A DNA stretch of 64,000 nt from assembly GCA_028715725.1 (NCBI GenBank), contig JAQURG010000010.1, positions 1 to 64,000 on the forward strand, given 5' to 3'. This document shows positions 35,511 to 44,978 of the stretch, piece by piece. Within the stretch, counting starts at the first letter, position 1, and every line of letters begins with the position of its first letter. Made by a program: the position numbers and the translations under genes. This DNA comes from Methylococcales bacterium. GTDB taxonomy: Bacteria; Pseudomonadota; Gammaproteobacteria; Methylococcales; Methylomonadaceae. The notes under the pieces are model-generated. The model had not been told where the DNA came from and made no database searches. It worked only from the letters and a program-made list of their open reading frames with translations.

Positions 35511-37166
35511 CTAAAGCAGCTTATCGACCAGGCCGGTGATTCGCTCGACTTTTTGCCTGACTGTTGCGGAGAAAACCGTTTCATCGGCGACCAGTTTAAC
35601 TGTTTTTCTTGCTCTGGTAATAGCTGTGTACAGCAATTCTTTCGTTAATACCGGATTGATGGTTTCGGGAAGGACGATTAATACTTCCTCAAACTCGGAA
35701 CCCTGGCTTTTGTGTATCGTCATCGCATAGACAGTCTCGCAATGCGGCAGGCGGCCGGGTAAATACTTTTTAACACTGCCGTCTGGACGTTGAAAAAACG
35801 CCATCAGTTTTCCGTCCTGGTCTTTATCCGGCATACAAATGCCGATATCGCCATTATAAAGATGCAAGGCTGCATTATTTTGCGTGATCATTACCGGACG
35901 GCCTGAATACCATAAGCCCGACAAATTAATGAGCTTTTGCCCGAACAGCTTCTGTTCCGCCCGATAATTAATGTCGCTGACGCTGTTTTTTCCTTCGCGG
36001 TTTGAACACAATACCTGAAAGCGGCTGAAAGCGCGGTAAATCTCTTCGAATCCGGCTCCTGCTTTAATCAGGCGCAAATAATCTGTTTGTTGGGCTGCCA
36101 CATAATCGATCAAATTCTGTTCCGGCAGGACGCTATTTTCATTACCCTCGCGCAAAATCTGCCAAGCCGCATCTTCCTGCTGAAGATTGACCGCTACCGC
36201 CAGTTTTCCGATAGCTTCACTAAATCGGTGTGATTTCTTTAACTCCAGCGTATGCTCCGGTAGCGCCAGGGTTAAGTCCGCCAATACTGCGCCCGATTCA
36301 ACCGAAGTCAGCTGATCCTTGTCGCCCAGTAAAATCAACCGGCATCCAGGCTTTAAGGCATCAAGCAGCTTGCTCATCAAGGCCAAATCAACCATTGAGG
36401 CTTCATCGACCACGACCAGATCATAAACCAGCGGACGGACTGCATTATGACGAAAATAAGGGGAGGGCGGTTTCGCGCCCAGCAATCGGTGCAAGGTGGT
36501 TACCGTTTCGGGAATGTGCGCTTTTATTGTTTCCGAACAGGGCAGCGCAGCCTTGTTAAATCCTATGGATTCCTGAAGACGCATGGCCGCTTTTCCGGTC
36601 GGCGCCGCCAGAGCGATGTGCAGGGGCTCGCTTGCCGACTCCTGCATTAGCGCCAGAATTTTTACCACAGTCGTGGTTTTACCCGTTCCGGGACCGCCTG
36701 TAATAATGCTGAATGACTGTTTAACAGCTATTTCCGCCGCTGCGCGCTGCCAGTCGGTTTCAGTGGCAGCAATGCCGAAATATTTATCAAACAGCGCTGT
36801 GGAATGGGCCGCGATCTTATGCCCACACGCTTCATTTAACCCGATCATCGCTTTTATCTGATTGGCCAGACGGTATTCATAAAACCAGTAACGATGCAGG
36901 TACAATCGGTCCTGCTCAACAACCAGAGGCAACACTGCGGCAAGCCCGTCTTGGGAATGTTCCACCGCCATCCCCGAGGCAAGCACCAGTTCCCTGTGTT
37001 CATCATTTAGCCGGATGCAACTATGCCCCTGGCTTTGTTCATAGGAAACAGACTTCGCCAAGTTTTCAAAGGCCTGTTTTTGCATGGGGTCAAAGTTTGT
37101 CCGCTCACCTAGAAAACGGGCAAAAGCAGAGTCAAGGCGACTAAATTGTTGTTCTTCGGAAATCAT
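35511..37166 (-). CDS. recD: Exodeoxyribonuclease V subunit alpha RecD
   Basis: This 551-aa SF1B helicase is the fast 5'-3' motor of RecBCD in double-strand break repair. It has Walker A IITGGPGTGKTTTVVKIL (about residue 158), LVVDEASMVDLALMSKLLDA, LILLGDKDQLTSVESGAVL, and C-terminal YAMTIHKSQGSEFEEVLIVLP plus LLYTAITRARKTVKLV. Slightly shorter than E. coli RecD (608 aa). recB lies about 2 kb away on the same strand, but recC is not in the window. Confidence 0.93.
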   Translation of the reverse strand: MISEEQQFSRLDSAFARFLGERTNFDPMQKQAFENLAKSVSYEQSQGHSCIRLNDEHRELVLASGMAVEHSQDGLAAVLPLVVEQDRLYLHRYWFYEYRLANQIKAMIGLNEACGHKIAAHSTALFDKYFGIAATETDWQRAAAEIAVKQSFSIITGGPGTGKTTTVVKILALMQESASEPLHIALAAPTGKAAMRLQESIGFNKAALPCSETIKAHIPETVTTLHRLLGAKPPSPYFRHNAVRPLVYDLVVVDEASMVDLALMSKLLDALKPGCRLILLGDKDQLTSVESGAVLADLTLALPEHTLELKKSHRFSEAIGKLAVAVNLQQEDAAWQILREGNENSVLPEQNLIDYVAAQQTDYLRLIKAGAGFEEIYRAFSRFQVLCSNREGKNSVSDINYRAEQKLFGQKLINLSGLWYSGRPVMITQNNAALHLYNGDIGICMPDKDQDGKLMAFFQRPDGSVKKYLPGRLPHCETVYAMTIHKSQGSEFEEVLIVLPETINPVLTKELLYTAITRARKTVKLVADETVFSATVRQKVERITGLVDKLL

Positions 37167-37532
37167 TTTACAGAACTGGTCATGGAGTTGGATGATGTAT
37201 GTTATACCTTTCGCAAGGTTTTTCGTGCGCGCTTTGCTGATCAGATCGTCTGAATCTGCTTTTCGATAATTTTTGCAAGCTTTGATTTGAGAAGATATAG
37301 TAATTTACCTCAGATCACAGATTACCCAGCAAAAGTTGTCAATCATTAACCTCTAACAATGGAAGAATGGCCGACCGTTATTTTCTTTCTGGACAGTTCC
37401 GAGGGTATAAGTCTACTATTACCACAGCAGCACTAGCCAGTTTTTCGTATAGCGCAGGCTTTAGTCAGCCATTTTCATGTTTATACGACTTATTTTGTTT
37501 AATCCTGAATAAAGCCTTCTATGGAGAAAATT
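37167..37532. other. Gene-free interval between recD and envelope gene
   Basis: About 365 bp. A short plus-strand frame near 37180-37258 (MELDDVCYTFRKVFRARFAD) is the only peptide-like hint, and it is too short to support. No RNA gene is recognised. GGAG at 37523-37526 is the ribosome binding site used by the next gene. Confidence 0.4.
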
Positions 37533-38030
37533 ATGCGCAGTAAAACAGCTCTGCTTGCTTTATTTTGTTTTACCTTATTTTCCGGTCATGCTGTTTGGGC
37601 CGACGAGTCCATTGATATTCCATTTGATGCGCTGCCGGATGCAGTTAAAAAGACCGTTCTGGACACTATGGTCAAAAAAAGTATTACCAAAATAATGAAA
37701 ATCAGTGACAAGGATCATGTTAAATTTGAGATTCAAACGGATAAAACGGAAAACAAAAAAGACATTATTGCTCAGGATATCGTAATTGCAGGCAATGGGA
37801 AAATAATGAAACTGGCCCAGGAAGTTCCTTATTTTGCCTTGCCATTCGAGCAAATGAATGAAATCGAGAAGCGCTATCCCGGCATTAAAGTTAATGAGCT
37901 CGAATCAGTCGAAATCCATTATTTTGATGTCCTGGGTGCAGTTAATGGCCAAAATGTTAAATTCAGAATGTTTGCGAATGGCGCAATAGAAGAGATTCAG
38001 TCTGATCAAAAACCGGCGACTGCTCAATAA
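37533..38030 (+). CDS. Secreted protein of unknown function (PepSY-like fold possible)
   Basis: I start at ATG 37533 (165 aa), because GGAG lies 6 bp upstream inside the longer track version. A signal peptide (SKTALLALFCFTLFSGHAVWA, cleavage near VWA-DE) leads to a small soluble domain. It has alternating strands and one helix (LPDAVKKTVLDTMVKK; ISDKDHVKFEIQT; DIVIAGNGKIMKLAQEVP). The VxF/YxxxGKI pattern loosely recalls PepSY-like domains. The family is not firmly recognised. It is followed 28 bp later by a membrane-protein gene, probably in one operon. Confidence 0.65.
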   Translation: MRSKTALLALFCFTLFSGHAVWADESIDIPFDALPDAVKKTVLDTMVKKSITKIMKISDKDHVKFEIQTDKTENKKDIIAQDIVIAGNGKIMKLAQEVPYFALPFEQMNEIEKRYPGIKVNELESVEIHYFDVLGAVNGQNVKFRMFANGAIEEIQSDQKPATAQ

Positions 38031-38058
38031 AATCATCTTGTCAGAAGGCTTAAAACTT

Positions 38059-38421
38059 ATGGCTCAACAGCAAAGTGGTCACTTAATCTTGAAAATTTTA
38101 GCCGTCGGGGGACTGATAGCCGCTCTTGTTTACTTTTTCCATCCCGGAACAGGGCAGTTTAGCCTTGTTATTAACGGTCAGCCGGTCGCTGAGCCTTTAG
38201 TTCGCTTTGCGGCTATCCCGGCATTGCTGATAGTCATGTTTTTTACCGCCGTCCTTATGCTTCTGGCTTTTTTTGGCGTAGGCCTCTTTATCTTTCTGGC
38301 CGCATTAGCTTTTTTCGGATGGGGTGTTTTTATTGTTGCCCCTTATTTTTGGCCGGTGCTGGCTATTATTTTTCTGATAATTTTATTAATGTCATTCGGT
38401 GATAATAAAAACAGCCTGTGA
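38059..38421 (+). CDS. Small multi-spanning membrane protein
   Basis: I start at ATG 38059 (120 aa), with AGAAGG about 10 bp upstream, instead of the track TTG at 38038. The protein has a first hydrophobic helix (LILKILAVGGLIAALVYFF), a short periplasm-like loop, then long hydrophobic segments (FAAIPALLIVMFFTAVLMLL; VGLFIFLAALAFFGWGVFIV; FWPVLAIIFLIILLM) and a short polar tail. Family unknown. Follows the secreted protein closely. Confidence 0.65.
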   Translation: MAQQQSGHLILKILAVGGLIAALVYFFHPGTGQFSLVINGQPVAEPLVRFAAIPALLIVMFFTAVLMLLAFFGVGLFIFLAALAFFGWGVFIVAPYFWPVLAIIFLIILLMSFGDNKNSL

Positions 38422-38677
38422 CTTTTGGCGCTTGGGTTATAGCGATAATGGCTATGGATATTTTAAAAAGTGAATGGATTATTAGCCGATTTTAATTAAT
38501 GGTGAACGAATCAAGACGGGGCTTCGGAGACACACGAAGCAGACCACCGGCTTGAGATGTATCACGGTAAACTGCCTTTGTTCAGGACAGCCGCTTGCTG
38601 TTCTTGCGGTTACTCATTTCCGTAAGCTGGCTTCTCTGCAAGGGTAAAATCCACCATTGGTCTAAAGGAAAAAAGCG
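38422..38677. other. Gene-free interval, unidentified
   Basis: About 255 bp with no ORF of note on either strand. It is moderately GC-rich for an intergenic region (38510-38640), so a small RNA or an eroded gene is possible. I see no strong stem-loop. It ends in a usable ribosome binding site (AAAGGAAAAAAG) for the gene at 38678. Confidence 0.35.
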
Positions 38678-39022
38678 ATGAAATTCAATATTGGAAGATG
38701 GGCAGTGGTTATTCTCATGAGCTTGCTTATGTTAAATTGTTCCAGCATACGCGCGAGAAATGATATCTCCGCTAACGAATGGACAGTCTATCCCGGCATC
38801 AAGAAGGACATAAAAGAAACGGGTGAGCTGTTTGGCGGCAAGCGTTCGGAATCGGGTTGGGTCAAAGGGCTAATTACCAGTTTCCTTATTATCGATCTGC
38901 CTTTTTCGGCCGTCTTCGATACGATTGTAGCGCCTTATGATCTGTATCGGATTAATGCCTCGGAGTCCACCGTCGAAAGGGGCAAACCTCAAAATGGCCT
39001 TGGACGCGATAAGGCGCCTTAA
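38678..39022 (+). CDS. YceK/YidQ-family lipoprotein
   Basis: This 114-aa protein has a lipoprotein signal (WAVVILMSLLMLNC; lipobox LMLN-C, with Asn at -1 being unusual). The family-like stretch is YPGIKKDIKETGELFGG, then LIIDLPFSAVFDTIVAPYDLYR. The DLPFSxxxDTxxxPYD motif is the YceK/YidQ hallmark. The function is unknown, and it is probably an outer-membrane lipoprotein. Convergent with recB. Confidence 0.8.
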   Translation: MKFNIGRWAVVILMSLLMLNCSSIRARNDISANEWTVYPGIKKDIKETGELFGGKRSESGWVKGLITSFLIIDLPFSAVFDTIVAPYDLYRINASESTVERGKPQNGLGRDKAP

Positions 39023-39133
39023 TGCGGCGGCGCTCTACGGACAGTCTGAATTAAATGTCCCGTGTCAATTTGAAATCCCTGTCGGTAATCATTATGGGCA
39101 GGAAAGCGTCACTCAGGGATTGACTTGCAGTCT

Positions 39134-42100
39134 TTATCCGAACAATGCCGCCAATGCTTCAACCTTGTCAAAATCGGGCCGGTCTTGATAAACTCCGCTC
39201 ATAGCCAGCTCCGGCTGCATGCCGCGCACGAATAAGTAGCGTATGCCGCCGAAATGCGTTTCATAGTCATAATCGGGCAGGCGGTTTTGCAAGTAGCGAT
39301 GCAGCGCTACCGTATATATCCAGTATTGCAATCCGTAGTTGTGTTCACGCATGGCGTAAGTCAAAGTGTCGGGGCTGTAGTCCGGCAGCCCGTTGGTTTT
39401 ATAATCCATGACATAATAAAGACCCTTGTATTCACAAACAAGGTCTATGAAACCGGTCAGATAGCCGCACATCTGTTTGCCGGTCAAGTGCTGAAAAGCC
39501 GGCGTATCCTTTAAGATATAATTAATTTGATCCGCATTCATCGTCTGCATGGATAAATAAAACGGCATTTCTTTTAAACAGCGATTTTCCGACAGATTCA
39601 TCAGACAAAAATCAGAATCCATGTCAGATAACGGCGTGGCGACAACGGCTTGTAAAAGTGCATCGATGATTTCCGGCTGCTCCAGTTTCAAGCCATAACG
39701 CTGGCAGGCTTTATCGCGTTGTTCGGAAATATCTTTGCCCTGTGCCAGATCGATAAAGCTATTATTTTCCAGTAAATCATGGATAACATTACCGGTATGC
39801 GCGCCTCTGGGCAATTCCATAGGCGCTTGTATAGATTTTTCCTGTTGCTCCCTTGCTTTATCTTCGGGTAATTCAGGCGCTTCATCCAGGCTTAGTGCCG
39901 ATAACGCCGTATAACTGCTCATTTGCCAGTAGGTATACAATGATCTTTTGCGTTTTTTCGCAAGATATTCAACGTATGGGGCTGCTTTTTGATAATTGCC
40001 GTTTATTGCGCACGGCACATCCAGTAATTGGTAGTCGAAGGCATGTTCTGCCCGGGCTTTAAATTCTTGCAACAGGATTTGCTGCCGGCAAAAATCAGCA
40101 TCTGTAAAACCGAGAAGCCAGGCCATAGCTGAATCATTGGCTGCATTTTCAAAACGCGCATCCGCCCAAACAATATAACAGCGGTATTTGGCGCGCGTCG
40201 CTGCTACATAAAACACTCGCAAATCTTCCGCCAATTCTTCTTTTAACGCCTGCGCCCGGTGCAGTTCAAAATCTTCCGATCCTAAATCGACAATCATGCG
40301 GCCTTTGCTGTCATTTTCCTGTATCGGAGCATGACATTTAAGCAAGGATTTTTCATTATTTAAACGGTTACTGCGCTGCCAAAGGCAGGGGCAAAATACA
40401 ACCGGATATTCCAGCCCTTTGGACCGGTGCATCGTGACAATCTTGACCGCATCATCATCACTTTCAAGACGCAACTGCTGGTTTTCCGCGCTGCTTTTTT
40501 CGCAATCGGCTCTGCTAACGGCTGTTCTTAGCCAGTCCACGGTTTTATTAATAGCTAAATGATCATCAATCGCCGCTTGTTGCACCAGTTCGATTAAATG
40601 ATACAGATTGGTCAACTGTCTTTCGGCAGTCAGCGTTTTTGACAGGTTCGCCCTGATGTTTTCCTGTGCCAGCACACGCTGCATCATCGCCATCAAACCG
40701 GTTTGCTGCCAGTCCTGATAATAAGTCAAGAATCTGGACATCCAGCTATCCAGTGCCGTATCGTCATTGATAAGCTGGTGAAAAGTCGGACCATCGAGGC
40801 CAAACCAGTCTAATGTTAACGCCTGTTTAAGCAAGCCGGTATCGCCGGGGCTGGCGATGGCCTGCAACAGAATGTATAAGTCGGCCGCCTCCTGTGCAGC
40901 AAAAACGGATTCCGTACTGTTCAAAACAGAAGGTACGCCGGCACCGCGTAATGCCGCTTGGTAATCCCTGGCTTGCTGGTTTGTTCTTACCAGAATGGCG
41001 ATGTCTTTGGGCTGTAAGGCCCGGTTACTTGGTTGAAGCGTGTAATCGCTGTTCAATAGATCGACCACTTCATTGATAGCAGCAGTGCGGATGGCTTCTT
41101 CGGCATCCTTGCGGTCAGGTCGCCAGCATCCTGTTTTGCTGTCGCTTTCAGGCAATTGCCATAGCATCATCGGAGCGACGGCTTGCCCTGCCAAATGCAA
41201 TGCGCCATCACTTGCAGATTTAGCCGGTTCCACATCCTTAAACGTCAGGTCTTCGAGCAAAAACGCCTGTTCTCGTTGAAATAATGTATTGACCGCTATG
41301 ACCAGATATGGATGCGAGCGCCAGTTTTTGCCTAGAGTAAATTGATGCTCTGCCTGTTTTTGCGCATCCAGATAGGAGTAAATATCGGCGCCCCGAAATT
41401 TATAAATGGCCTGCTTGGGATCTCCGATCAGGTATAGGTACTGGCTGGGCGCTGCAAAAATGGAAGAAAAAATAAACCACTGGCTGTCATCGGTATCCTG
41501 GAATTCATCGATTAAAGCGACTTCAAAGCGCTGCTGCAATTCAGCGATCAGCAGAATGCCATTTTCTCCCTGTAGCGCCTCAGCCAGTCGAGTGATCAGA
41601 TTATCAAACGACATCACATTCAGTTGCTGTAGCCGTTTATCCAGCTCTATACGCAAGGTCTCCAGCAGCGTTCTGCGAAATATCAGCGTGATTTTTGCAA
41701 GCGCTTTAGCCAGTGCATCGAAAGGAGCCGTGTTGATCTTCAATCCGGCCAAATAGTCAGCTTTACGCTGCGCGCTGGTTTGAGTTTTATTAGCTCTGAA
41801 TTGATTGCCGTTTAACGCATCGGTTAAACCGTTGCCGGTTAATAAGGCAAAAGCATCGGCGCAAGGAATTTGTGTTGTATGGCCTTGCAACCAATTGTTT
41901 AATGAACAACAGTGCTGCTCGAAAGCGCCGGTATAGCTGGGCTTGAATTTCTGGTCTGTAAAGTTCTCTGTCAGGGATTTTACACATTGTTCCAGCTCGA
42001 TTTTTGCCGAATCGACAAGCTCTTGCAATTTTTTTAATGCAATATCCAGATTTTCAGCAAGGGGGAAAATAAGGACATGGTCGGCAATAAAATCGATACT

Positions 42101-42667
42101 GGCCAGCAGTTGATCAGGCGTTTTATAGTCGGCGGTTAATACAGCGGCTTCCCAGGCCGAACGGCTATAAAGCTGCTGCCGCCAAAAATCATCTGCACAA
42201 GCCTGTTTAATTGCCGCCAGGTCGTCGGTCAACTCAGCATCGAATAATTGCCCGCTTTCCAGTGCATGTTCCCGCAAGACGCGCTGGCAAAAGCCATGTA
42301 TGGTAAAAATCCCGGCCTGATCGATATTCAGCAGCGCCAGGGCCAGACGTTGTTTGACCCGTTCCGGTTCAATGCTGAGATTATTCAACCAGTCGATGAC
42401 AGAGCTGTCCACCTTATCTGTCTGTCCATTCAAAGCCCTCTTGGCTTCGGCCAGCCGACTGCGTATACGGTCCTTAAGTTCTTCGGTTGCCGCCTTCGTA
42501 AAAGTGACGATCAGCGCCTTATCAATCGCGAGGCCTTGTTCAACCACAAAGCGTAAAACCAGCATCGCTATCGCATAGGTTTTTCCGGTTCCGGCGCTGG
42601 CTTCGATCAGGTTTACCCCTCTCAGCAACTCTGTCTGCACCGGATCAAAATGCCTGGTTTCCATCAA
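39134..42667 (-). CDS. recB: Exodeoxyribonuclease V subunit beta RecB
   Basis: This 1177-aa protein is the 3'-5' helicase and nuclease subunit of RecBCD. It has Walker A LIEASAGTGKTYAIAMLVLRF (about residues 14-34), UvrD-type motifs VALIDEFQDTDDSQWFIF, LIGDPKQAIYKFRGADIYSY and VKIVTMHRSKGLEYPVVFCP. The C-terminal nuclease motif YYVMDYKTNGL lies at about residue 1080. Length matches E. coli RecB (1180). recC, usually next door, is not seen, and recD is about 2 kb further on beyond three opposite-strand genes. Confidence 0.96.
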   Translation of the reverse strand: MMETRHFDPVQTELLRGVNLIEASAGTGKTYAIAMLVLRFVVEQGLAIDKALIVTFTKAATEELKDRIRSRLAEAKRALNGQTDKVDSSVIDWLNNLSIEPERVKQRLALALLNIDQAGIFTIHGFCQRVLREHALESGQLFDAELTDDLAAIKQACADDFWRQQLYSRSAWEAAVLTADYKTPDQLLASIDFIADHVLIFPLAENLDIALKKLQELVDSAKIELEQCVKSLTENFTDQKFKPSYTGAFEQHCCSLNNWLQGHTTQIPCADAFALLTGNGLTDALNGNQFRANKTQTSAQRKADYLAGLKINTAPFDALAKALAKITLIFRRTLLETLRIELDKRLQQLNVMSFDNLITRLAEALQGENGILLIAELQQRFEVALIDEFQDTDDSQWFIFSSIFAAPSQYLYLIGDPKQAIYKFRGADIYSYLDAQKQAEHQFTLGKNWRSHPYLVIAVNTLFQREQAFLLEDLTFKDVEPAKSASDGALHLAGQAVAPMMLWQLPESDSKTGCWRPDRKDAEEAIRTAAINEVVDLLNSDYTLQPSNRALQPKDIAILVRTNQQARDYQAALRGAGVPSVLNSTESVFAAQEAADLYILLQAIASPGDTGLLKQALTLDWFGLDGPTFHQLINDDTALDSWMSRFLTYYQDWQQTGLMAMMQRVLAQENIRANLSKTLTAERQLTNLYHLIELVQQAAIDDHLAINKTVDWLRTAVSRADCEKSSAENQQLRLESDDDAVKIVTMHRSKGLEYPVVFCPCLWQRSNRLNNEKSLLKCHAPIQENDSKGRMIVDLGSEDFELHRAQALKEELAEDLRVFYVAATRAKYRCYIVWADARFENAANDSAMAWLLGFTDADFCRQQILLQEFKARAEHAFDYQLLDVPCAINGNYQKAAPYVEYLAKKRKRSLYTYWQMSSYTALSALSLDEAPELPEDKAREQQEKSIQAPMELPRGAHTGNVIHDLLENNSFIDLAQGKDISEQRDKACQRYGLKLEQPEIIDALLQAVVATPLSDMDSDFCLMNLSENRCLKEMPFYLSMQTMNADQINYILKDTPAFQHLTGKQMCGYLTGFIDLVCEYKGLYYVMDYKTNGLPDYSPDTLTYAMREHNYGLQYWIYTVALHRYLQNRLPDYDYETHFGGIRYLFVRGMQPELAMSGVYQDRPDFDKVEALAALFG

Positions 42668-42682
42668 TGAACTCTTCGTTAA

Positions 42683-42922
42683 TTATCTGATTTTTATAAA
42701 GATACAGAGGTGCGTTAAAACCGAGGAGATTGCCGTCAAAATAATCGTTGCCAATGAGGTAGACACGGCCATCAGCATGACCTATTCAGTAGGAAAGCCC
42801 TGCGTTGAAAACAAAAATACCAGTGCCGGTACAATAACCAGTCCGCCGCCTATGCCGAAAAGTCCGGCCAACAGTCCGGCGACGATACCCAATAAAATAC
42901 TTGCCGAAAAAATTTCTACCAC
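42683..42922 (-). pseudogene. TauE/SafE permease relic (N-terminal fragment)
   Basis: From GTG 42922 (AAGGG just upstream) the frame reads MVEIFSASILLGIVAGLLAG, then LFGIGGGLVIVPALVFLFST, QGFPTE, a TAG at 42782-42784, then VMLMAVSTSLATIILTAISS and a stop. This is the first two membrane segments of the sulfite exporter TauE/SafE family, including the GLFGIGGGxxxVP motif. The stop replaces a residue in FPxELVMLMA-like sequence, and the gene is cut off after about 80 codons. The ORF track shows only a different frame (42786-43031). It abuts the recB start, so the rest was deleted. Confidence 0.8.
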
Positions 42923-43045
42923 AAAACCCTTCTTTTTGTAACCACTTATGCTGATTCGATAGAAGAAACAGGCATCTATTTATGCCGCTTTTACCATTAA
43001 GCTTGTGATATTCTAATCGCAATGCAACCATCTTATCCTAAGTTA

Positions 43046-44278
43046 ATGGAAATATACCTTGTAGGCGGCGCTGTTCGCGACAAATTACTTAATTTTCCGG
43101 TTCAGGAGCAGGACTGGGTAGTGCTGGGCGAAACGCCTGAATCAATGGTAAAGCAGGGCTTTAGACCTGTCGGCAAGGATTTTCCTGTATTTCTGCATCC
43201 GCAAAGCCATGAAGAATACGCCCTGGCCAGAACCGAAAGAAAAACCGCGCCCGGCTATAAAGGCTTTGTAATCCATGCAGCGCCCGATGTCAGCCTGGAG
43301 CAGGATTTAATGCGCCGGGATTTAACTATCAATGCGATGGTAATGACTCCTGATGGAAAACTGGTTGATCCCTACAACGGAAAACAGGACCTTGAAAACC
43401 GGATCTTCCGTCATATTTCACCGGCCTTTGCCGAAGACCCGGTGCGTATTTTGCGCGTAGCGCGTTTTGCTGCACGCTATCGGCATCTCGGCTTCAAAGT
43501 GGCGGAAGAAACCAGGGCACTGATGCAGGCTATGGTGGAAGCCGGAGAAGTGGATTTTCTTGTCCCTGAGCGCGTATGGGCGGAATTGTTTAAAGCGCTT
43601 GGCGAACAGTCGCCATCGGCTTTTTTCTTTACCTTAAAAGATTGCGCTGCATTGGAAAAAGTCTTCCCTGAAATAAACCGTTTATTCGGTGTGCCGCAAC
43701 CGGAGCAATATCACCCGGAAATCGATACCGGTTTGCATACTATGCTCTGTCTGGAAAAGGCGGCTCTTCTATCGGCTCGTCCTGAAGTCAGATTTGCGGC
43801 GCTCGTTCATGATCTCGGCAAAGCTTTATCGCCGGAAGAGCACTGGCCGCATCACTATAACCATGAAAAAAAAGGCCTGCCGGTACTGGAACAATTATGC
43901 GCCCGTCTTCGTGTGCCTAACGTCTTTAAAACACTGGCTATTCAGGTCATGCAATATCACACTCATTGTCATCGGGCTTTTGAATTACGCGCTTCAACAT
44001 TGACCGATGTGTTAGCCGCATTAGGCGCATTTAAACCCCGGAATACGCTGGATGAGTTTTTACTGGCCTGCGAGGCGGATGCCAAAGGCCGCACCGGCTT
44101 CGAACAGATTCCTTACCCTCAGGCCGAAATGTTCAGGCTGGCGGCTAAAGCGGCAGCCAGTGTGGATACCTCCGCTATTTTGAACAGCGGACTTCAAGGC
44201 GAGAAAATAGGTGAAGCCATTCGCCGCCTGCGCGTTAAAGCCGTTGCTAACGTTATCAACGACTACAAAAAAATGTAA
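43046..44278 (+). CDS. cca: CCA-adding enzyme (multifunctional Cca)
   Basis: This enzyme adds or repairs the 3' CCA of tRNAs. I prefer ATG 43046 (MEIYLVGGAVRDKLL; 410 aa, against about 412 in E. coli) over the track ATG 43022. Motifs: nucleotidyltransferase LVGGAVRDKLLNFPVQEQDWVV, RRDLTINAMVM, and the C-terminal HD phosphohydrolase domain AALVHDLGKALSPEEHWPHH. The HD domain marks it as the long, multifunctional gammaproteobacterial type. Confidence 0.94.
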   Translation: MEIYLVGGAVRDKLLNFPVQEQDWVVLGETPESMVKQGFRPVGKDFPVFLHPQSHEEYALARTERKTAPGYKGFVIHAAPDVSLEQDLMRRDLTINAMVMTPDGKLVDPYNGKQDLENRIFRHISPAFAEDPVRILRVARFAARYRHLGFKVAEETRALMQAMVEAGEVDFLVPERVWAELFKALGEQSPSAFFFTLKDCAALEKVFPEINRLFGVPQPEQYHPEIDTGLHTMLCLEKAALLSARPEVRFAALVHDLGKALSPEEHWPHHYNHEKKGLPVLEQLCARLRVPNVFKTLAIQVMQYHTHCHRAFELRASTLTDVLAALGAFKPRNTLDEFLLACEADAKGRTGFEQIPYPQAEMFRLAAKAAASVDTSAILNSGLQGEKIGEAIRRLRVKAVANVINDYKKM

Positions 44279-44317
44279 AATGATCCTTCTTCTTTAACCA
44301 GACCTGGACCTGATCTT

Positions 44318-44800
44318 ATGCCATCCTTTGACATTATTTCCGAATTTGACCCCCATGAAGTTAAAAATGCTATCGATCAGTCCAATAAAGAAGTTTCCAC
44401 CCGCTTTGATTTCAAAGGGTCAGATTCGAGCTTTGAATTGACTGACGACAAACTGGTCATGATTTCTGAATCAACGTTTCAGTTACAACAGATGTTCAGC
44501 ATTGTCTGCTCCAAACTCAGCCGGCGCGGCATTGATATTGCCTGTATGGAAGTAGGCGACGCCAAAGGCAGCGGTAAAATGGTGCGCCAGGAAATCACGC
44601 TTAAACAGGGCCTGGATTCGTTGTTAGCCAAAAAAATCGTCAAATTAATTAAAGACAAAAAGCTGAAAGTGCAGGCGGCAATCCAGGGAGATAAAGTCAG
44701 AGTGACCGGAAAAAAGCGCGATGACCTGCAAGAGGTCATCCAGATGCTAAAGGACGAGAAGCTGGAAATGCCGCTGCAATATGATAATTTCAGGGATTAA
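44318..44800 (+). CDS. yajQ: YajQ-family nucleotide-binding protein (UPF0234)
   Basis: This 160-aa protein starts MPSFDIISEFDPHEVKNAID and ends LEMPLQYDNFRD, both family hallmarks, with STRFDFKGSDSS and GKMVRQEITLKQGLD between. YajQ proteins bind nucleotides, and a Xanthomonas member binds cyclic di-GMP. They are widespread cytoplasmic proteins. The 3' end is partially duplicated just downstream. Confidence 0.95.
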   Translation: MPSFDIISEFDPHEVKNAIDQSNKEVSTRFDFKGSDSSFELTDDKLVMISESTFQLQQMFSIVCSKLSRRGIDIACMEVGDAKGSGKMVRQEITLKQGLDSLLAKKIVKLIKDKKLKVQAAIQGDKVRVTGKKRDDLQEVIQMLKDEKLEMPLQYDNFRD

Positions 44801-44883
44801 TTGCTTAAATACGACAAGGCGGATATGACGGCCAATCAATTTTGTTGCAATATGATAACTTCAGAGATTAATTACTTAAATAC
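44775..44883. repeat. Partial direct repeat of the yajQ 3' end
   Basis: The 38-nt segment 44775-44812 (last codons, stop and trailer of yajQ) recurs at 44846-44883 with only three differences. Two of these are synonymous third-position changes in LQYDNFRD and the third is after the stop. The second copy thus keeps a conserved yajQ tail and stop codon. It looks like the scar of recombination with a slightly diverged yajQ allele rather than simple slippage. Confidence 0.8.
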
Positions 44884-44978
44884 CATCCAGCCATAAAAAA
44901 ACGGGAATGGCATGCCTTAATAATCCAACTTGTCCGGCATTAGTTATCCTGACGCCGGGCTTCCTCAATAACCCAATT

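Noticed and set aside
37180-37258. Short frame MELDDVCYTFRKVFRARFAD as a gene relic
   Set aside because: About 25 codons without a family match is too little to support.
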